A stretch of DNA of 64,000 nt, from contig CAYXLI010000007.1 in NCBI GenBank assembly GCA_964464925.1, forward strand, positions 1 through 64,000, given 5' to 3'. The position numbers and the translations under genes were made by a program. Below, piece by piece: positions 61,093-64,000 of this stretch. Source of the stretch: CAYXLI01 sp964464925 (GTDB taxonomy: Bacteria > Acidobacteriota > Terriglobia > Bryobacterales > Bryobacteraceae). Each line of letters begins with the position of its first letter. The stretch's first letter is position 1. A model generated the notes under the pieces. It was not told the origin of the DNA and ran no database searches. It saw only the letters and a program-made list of their open reading frames with translations.

Positions 61093-61126
61093 TCGGTACG
61101 GCAACACCGCGCCTCGCAGGCTGATG

Positions 61127-62209
61127 CTAGCGAATGGCGACCGTGATGGGCTGCTGCGAATTGTCGTTCGAACCGATCTTCAGCACAACGGGCTGCGGGC
61201 CGGAAGCGACGCCATCAGGCACGACTGCATTGATCTGGAGCATGCTCCACGAACTCTGACCGCCCATCGTGCCGGCATACAGGATCTTGGCGGGTTGGCC
61301 GCCGATGGTCAGCGACACAGGTTGCGTAGTGAAGTTTTCACCGAACAGGAACACGTCGCTTTGCGGAGGCGGCGTCCAGACGCCCATGCCCGTGGCGAAG
61401 ATCTCCAGAATCGTTCCGGGCGCGGCGGGATTGCTTGAGCTGTTGTAGGTGAACTGATTGCCGGAGCCCAGTTGCAGGATCGCGCCCTGTCCGGCTCCGG
61501 TTTGCGTGGCGGTGAAGATTCCGGGTGAGGTGTCCTGCAGAGGAACCGTGAACGCCGCCGAGACCATATCGAAGCGCTGCACAACCACCTGTGCACTCGG
61601 CTGGCCCGCAAGCGCGAACGGCACAATGGCATTGATCTGATTGGGGCTGACGTAGCGCAGCGGCGCAGCGATGCCATTGAAGGTCACGCTTGTGTTGGCG
61701 ACCGAGGTTGGATAAGAAGCTGTCGCATCGTAATCGGTCGTTAGCGTCGGGCCAGTCAGGTGCGAGCCGAGAATCGTGACCAGCGCTCCTGGAGAAAGGC
61801 CAGGTTGCAGGGAAGCGGAGTTGAGCACGGACTGGATGCCGGGAACCGGCTCTGCGGGAACTCGCAGTCGCACCTCGGTTGAGTCCGTCATAGGCGGGTT
61901 CTGATCGACCGTCGAGAAATTAACACGCAGGCTGTAGGTGATGCCGGGCTTCATTTGAGCCACCACGCTCGGGTTCATTCCAATCTGCACGGCTGCCGGT
62001 GTTATTCCGCTCGATGGAATCACAATCAGGAAGTTGGGTGAGTTGAAATCGGAAGTGATGCCGGCGTACTTGAATTTGAGTCGCACATTCCCGGAACTGA
62101 TGCCAAGTGAACCGACTCTGTCCGATAAGATTACGATTTGGGGCGATACATGAATGAACTGAGCACTCGCCAGCGGAGTAAAAGCAAATAACGCCCAGAA
62201 GCATCTCAT
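61127..62209 (-). CDS. Exported protein with Solibacter-type C-terminal domain (TIGR03437)
   Basis: About 360 residues from the ATG at 62209, preceded by GGGGGTG; it starts a signal peptide (MRCFWALFAFTPLASAQ), while the open frame 21 codons upstream does not. An Ig-like N-terminal half (FIHVSPQIVILSD, YSLRVNFSTVDQNPPMTD) is followed by the C-terminal domain with VTILGSHLTGPTLTTDYD, SVTFNGIAAPLRYVSPNQIN, AIVPFALAGQPSAQVVVQRF, LEIFATGMGVWTPPPQS and VSLTIGGQPAKILYAGTMGG. This domain recurs in many paralogs in Solibacter relatives with unknown, presumably surface-related, function. A decayed copy of its 3' end lies at 62434-62522. Confidence 0.88.
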   Translation of the reverse strand: MRCFWALFAFTPLASAQFIHVSPQIVILSDRVGSLGISSGNVRLKFKYAGITSDFNSPNFLIVIPSSGITPAAVQIGMNPSVVAQMKPGITYSLRVNFSTVDQNPPMTDSTEVRLRVPAEPVPGIQSVLNSASLQPGLSPGALVTILGSHLTGPTLTTDYDATASYPTSVANTSVTFNGIAAPLRYVSPNQINAIVPFALAGQPSAQVVVQRFDMVSAAFTVPLQDTSPGIFTATQTGAGQGAILQLGSGNQFTYNSSSNPAAPGTILEIFATGMGVWTPPPQSDVFLFGENFTTQPVSLTIGGQPAKILYAGTMGGQSSWSMLQINAVVPDGVASGPQPVVLKIGSNDNSQQPITVAIR

Positions 62210-62433
62210 TGTGCACCCCCAGCCATCGATATACCAGGATTGATTGCTGCGGCCGGTAGAACTTCGCATCATATCCGGCAGCTCCGGCTCACTTCTTTGT
62301 AAATTCGATTGTTGCTGATAACCGTCGTGCTGCGCAAATACAATATACCCCTAGAAAACACTGTAAACTGCTACTTAGGCCGCATATGGTACTTTTTTAG
62401 TTTTGGTCCAAAAGGAGAAAACCTTCGTCCATG

Positions 62434-62522
62434 CGGATCAGTACGGCAACGCCTTGCCACAAAGGCCGAGGCTGCCTAGCGAATGGCGACGGCGACGGCT
62501 GCTGCGAATTGTGTTCGAGCCG
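62434..62522 (-). pseudogene. Decayed copy of a TIGR03437 gene end
   Basis: The stretch 62434-62522 matches 61091-61175, which covers the last codons of the TIGR03437 gene and its 3' flank (shared GAATGGCGAC and GGCTGCTGCGAATTGT on the plus strand). The copy has lost two bases, so the frame is broken, and nothing of the gene remains upstream of it. It marks a duplication or recombination junction next to the fragment starting at 62523. Confidence 0.55.
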
Positions 62523-62896
62523 TCCGGGAATGGAATCAATACAATGCAGCACTTAAGCCGAAGGACAGAGTTCCCCCGCCTTCAAATCGCCAGGAGACGA
62601 GTGCTTGCACGTTCACTTTGCCCTTGAACAAGCCTTGGGACACAAATCAGGACAGCGTAGGGCTTGAGACTCCGACGGACGGGTCAAATAACACCTACTG
62701 GTTCGGAGATGCCATTCTCATCAAGCAGTACAACGGGGCGAGGGTGGCCTACGTTTCATGGAAAAACAACAATCTTCAAGCAAACCAGCAACCATACTGG
62801 ACATACAATCCAGCCAATCCCGTAAGCCTCAATACGGTTCAAGAGGTCTGCTCCTGCACGGGCCCGCCCCGCTCGTGCATTCGGCTGAAGCCCTAG
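62523..62896 (+). pseudogene. Orphan C-terminal fragment with Cys-rich tail
   Basis: A frame open to the TAG at 62894-62896 encodes protein-like sequence: REWNQYNAALKPKDRVPPP, ETSACTFTLPLNKPWDTNQD, NNTYWFGDAILIKQYNGARV, AYVSWKNNNLQANQQPYWTY, and the end VCSCTGPPRSCIRLKP. No start codon with an RBS precedes it; upstream lies a decayed piece of another gene. It therefore looks like the detached end of a secreted protein. The domain is not recognised. Confidence 0.5.
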
Positions 62897-62920
62897 GGAG
62901 GGGGAAGAGACAATGTTGAA

Positions 62921-63115
62921 GTGTGCACTGTATCTATATCTGATTTCTGCGATGATGCGATTACAAAACTGCCCTTGATTCAGCAATACAACGGCGAGAG
63001 CGGTCGGGATGTTTGTCTGGGGTTTTGTTGTGACCCTATGGCGGCGCTTGGCTTCGCTTACAAGAACTACCATTGTGGTCAGAAGCCAAGTGGGACGGTG
63101 TGCCCTTCGTCCTGA
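62921..63115 (+). pseudogene. Detached copy of the C-terminal domain of the 361-residue membrane protein
   Basis: The 64-residue frame ends with DAITKLPLIQQYNGESGRDV, CLGFCCDPMAALGFAYKNYH, then CGQKPSGTVCPSS, nearly identical to the end of the protein at 59782-60867. The membrane part is absent. DNA identity extends past the stop to about 63125 (copy B of the 170-bp repeat). It is either a gene relic or a silent cassette able to recombine with the intact gene. The first 11 codons (MCTVSISDFCD) do not match. Confidence 0.7.
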
Positions 63116-63125
63116 CGCCCCCGGT
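62954..63125 (+). repeat. 170-bp repeated gene end, copy B
   Basis: Partner of 60706-60878. Differences include KLPLIQQ for KLAFIQE and CCDP for CYDP. Identity stops just after CCCCCGG, which may be the junction. Confidence 0.8.
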
Positions 63126-63143
63126 AGTATCCTTGGTCTGGTC

Positions 63144-64000
63144 ATGAAAGCTGCCGTGTTTAGCAGATACGGACCTCCTGAAGTTGTCCAGATCAGGGAG
63201 GTCGAAAAGCCTGCACCAAAGGACAACGAAGTCCTTGTTCGCGTCCAGGCGACGACGGTTTGCGCGGCGGACTGGAGGATGAGAAAAGCCGATCCAGTCC
63301 TTGTAAGATTCCTCAACGGCCTTCGGAGGCCAAAGAAGATCCCGATACTGGGAATGGAGTTCGCCGGAAGAGTTGAGACGGTGGGCAGGGGTATCACCCG
63401 GTTCAGCGAAGGCGACGCGGTATTTGGATCGACGGGATTCCACTTCGGCGCGCATGCAGAGTACGTTTGCGTGCCTGAGGATGCCTCACTGGAGCTCAAA
63501 CCGAGCAACATGACATTTGAGGAAGCGGCGGCAGTGTTGTTTGGCGGAGTGTCGGCGTTGCACTTCCTGAGGAAAGCCAAGGTCCAAGCCGGACAGAAAG
63601 TGCTGATCTACGGAGCGTCCGGAAGTGTGGGCGTTTTCGCGGTGCAACTGGCGAAGCACTTCGGGGCACACGTCACAGCGGTCTGCAGCACCGCCAATCT
63701 GGACCTGGTGAAGTCTCTCGGCGCTGACGACGCGGTTGACTACACCAGGGAAGATTTCTCCAGAGCCGGCCGGGTCTATGACATCGTCTTCGACACGGTC
63801 GGCAAGAGCGGTTTCTCACGCACGCTGAAATCTCTTAAGCGAGGCGGTTCCTATGTTCGGGCCGGAGGTTCTGGAAGACTGGCACCGATGGTTGGGGCGA
63901 TTTTTGCGGGAATGTTGATTTCCATAACGGGCGCGGCGAAAGTTATTAGCGGAGTGGCACGAGGAGCCGCGGGGGATGCGTTTTTTCTGAAGGGGCTTAT
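63144..64000 (+). CDS. MDR-superfamily NAD(P)-dependent alcohol dehydrogenase (partial)
   Basis: The gene starts with ATG at 63144 and runs off the right edge after 285 codons. The medium-chain dehydrogenase fold is shown by MKAAVFSRYGPPEVVQIREV, EVLVRVQATTVCAADWRMRK, GMEFAGRVETVGRGITRF-type catalytic domain, VLIYGASGSVGVFAVQLAKH for the cofactor (GASGSVG), and VYDIVFDTVGKSGFSRTLKS. Zinc-ligand Cys of classical alcohol dehydrogenases are not kept, so it resembles the quinone oxidoreductase and zeta-crystallin group. The substrate is unknown. Base composition returns to the high-GC style of the core genome here, so it may mark the end of the accessory region. Confidence 0.9.
   Translation, partial: MKAAVFSRYGPPEVVQIREVEKPAPKDNEVLVRVQATTVCAADWRMRKADPVLVRFLNGLRRPKKIPILGMEFAGRVETVGRGITRFSEGDAVFGSTGFHFGAHAEYVCVPEDASLELKPSNMTFEEAAAVLFGGVSALHFLRKAKVQAGQKVLIYGASGSVGVFAVQLAKHFGAHVTAVCSTANLDLVKSLGADDAVDYTREDFSRAGRVYDIVFDTVGKSGFSRTLKSLKRGGSYVRAGGSGRLAPMVGAIFAGMLISITGAAKVISGVARGAAGDAFFLKGL

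Overview
The window looks like a chromosome segment of an acidobacterium of the Solibacter/Bryobacter type. Several markers support this: an acidobacterial VWFA-related protein, a Solibacter-type exported protein with the C-terminal domain called TIGR03437, a long Oar-like TonB-dependent receptor with an N-terminal carboxypeptidase-like domain, a DUF1549/DUF1553 cytochrome paired with a DUF1501 protein, a PEP-CTERM protein end, and many exported c-type cytochromes and PQQ-type propellers. The assignment is inferred from gene content; there is no rRNA in the window. I found no tRNA and no CRISPR array.

Left third (1-18.2 kb). A minus-strand run (5795 to 1587) encodes a bacterial Ro60/Rsr RNA-binding protein, a short-chain dehydrogenase, a cupin, a tetraheme cytochrome c and an encapsulated-ferritin-like protein with no shell gene beside it. 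Upstream of Ro60 is a 300-base leader with hairpins and a 20-codon reading frame. Housekeeping genes follow: purS, a WalJ-like hydrolase, purB, and a tight minus-strand operon rsmB-rpe-bamD-response regulator-yajQ-hydrolase. A trehalose block (GH15 enzyme, otsB, otsA) closes this part.

Middle (18.2-45.5 kb). This part is rich in envelope and respiratory functions: a PQQ-type propeller, two heptaheme cytochromes flanking a TonB receptor and a TPR protein, a sugar isomerase and a KDG kinase, a diheme lipoprotein, a large Ser/Thr kinase-ATPase-TPR regulator divergent from a membrane-embedded patatin, a VWFA protein, an S24 peptidase without an HTH domain, a methyltransferase, a CMD protein, and the DUF1549/DUF1553-DUF1501 pair.

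Right third (45.5-63.1 kb) is an accessory region. It starts with a two-gene terminase-like module without phage neighbours. Next come a collapsed IS3 remnant and a 2286-residue surface protein (Ig-like, malectin, lectin-like, TIG and propeller domains) that ends in a domain carrying a HEALH zinc-protease signature. Downstream is a mosaic that looks more AT-rich: small membrane or exported proteins, a second broken HEALHG domain, a duplicated HELG block, two Cys-rich C-terminal tails, a duplicated 170-bp gene end, a decayed copy of a TIGR03437 gene end, and IS3 ends. My working reading is a recombining locus in which C-terminal domains and candidate partner genes are exchanged, as in polymorphic effector systems. 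This is inference. The window ends inside a medium-chain dehydrogenase gene.
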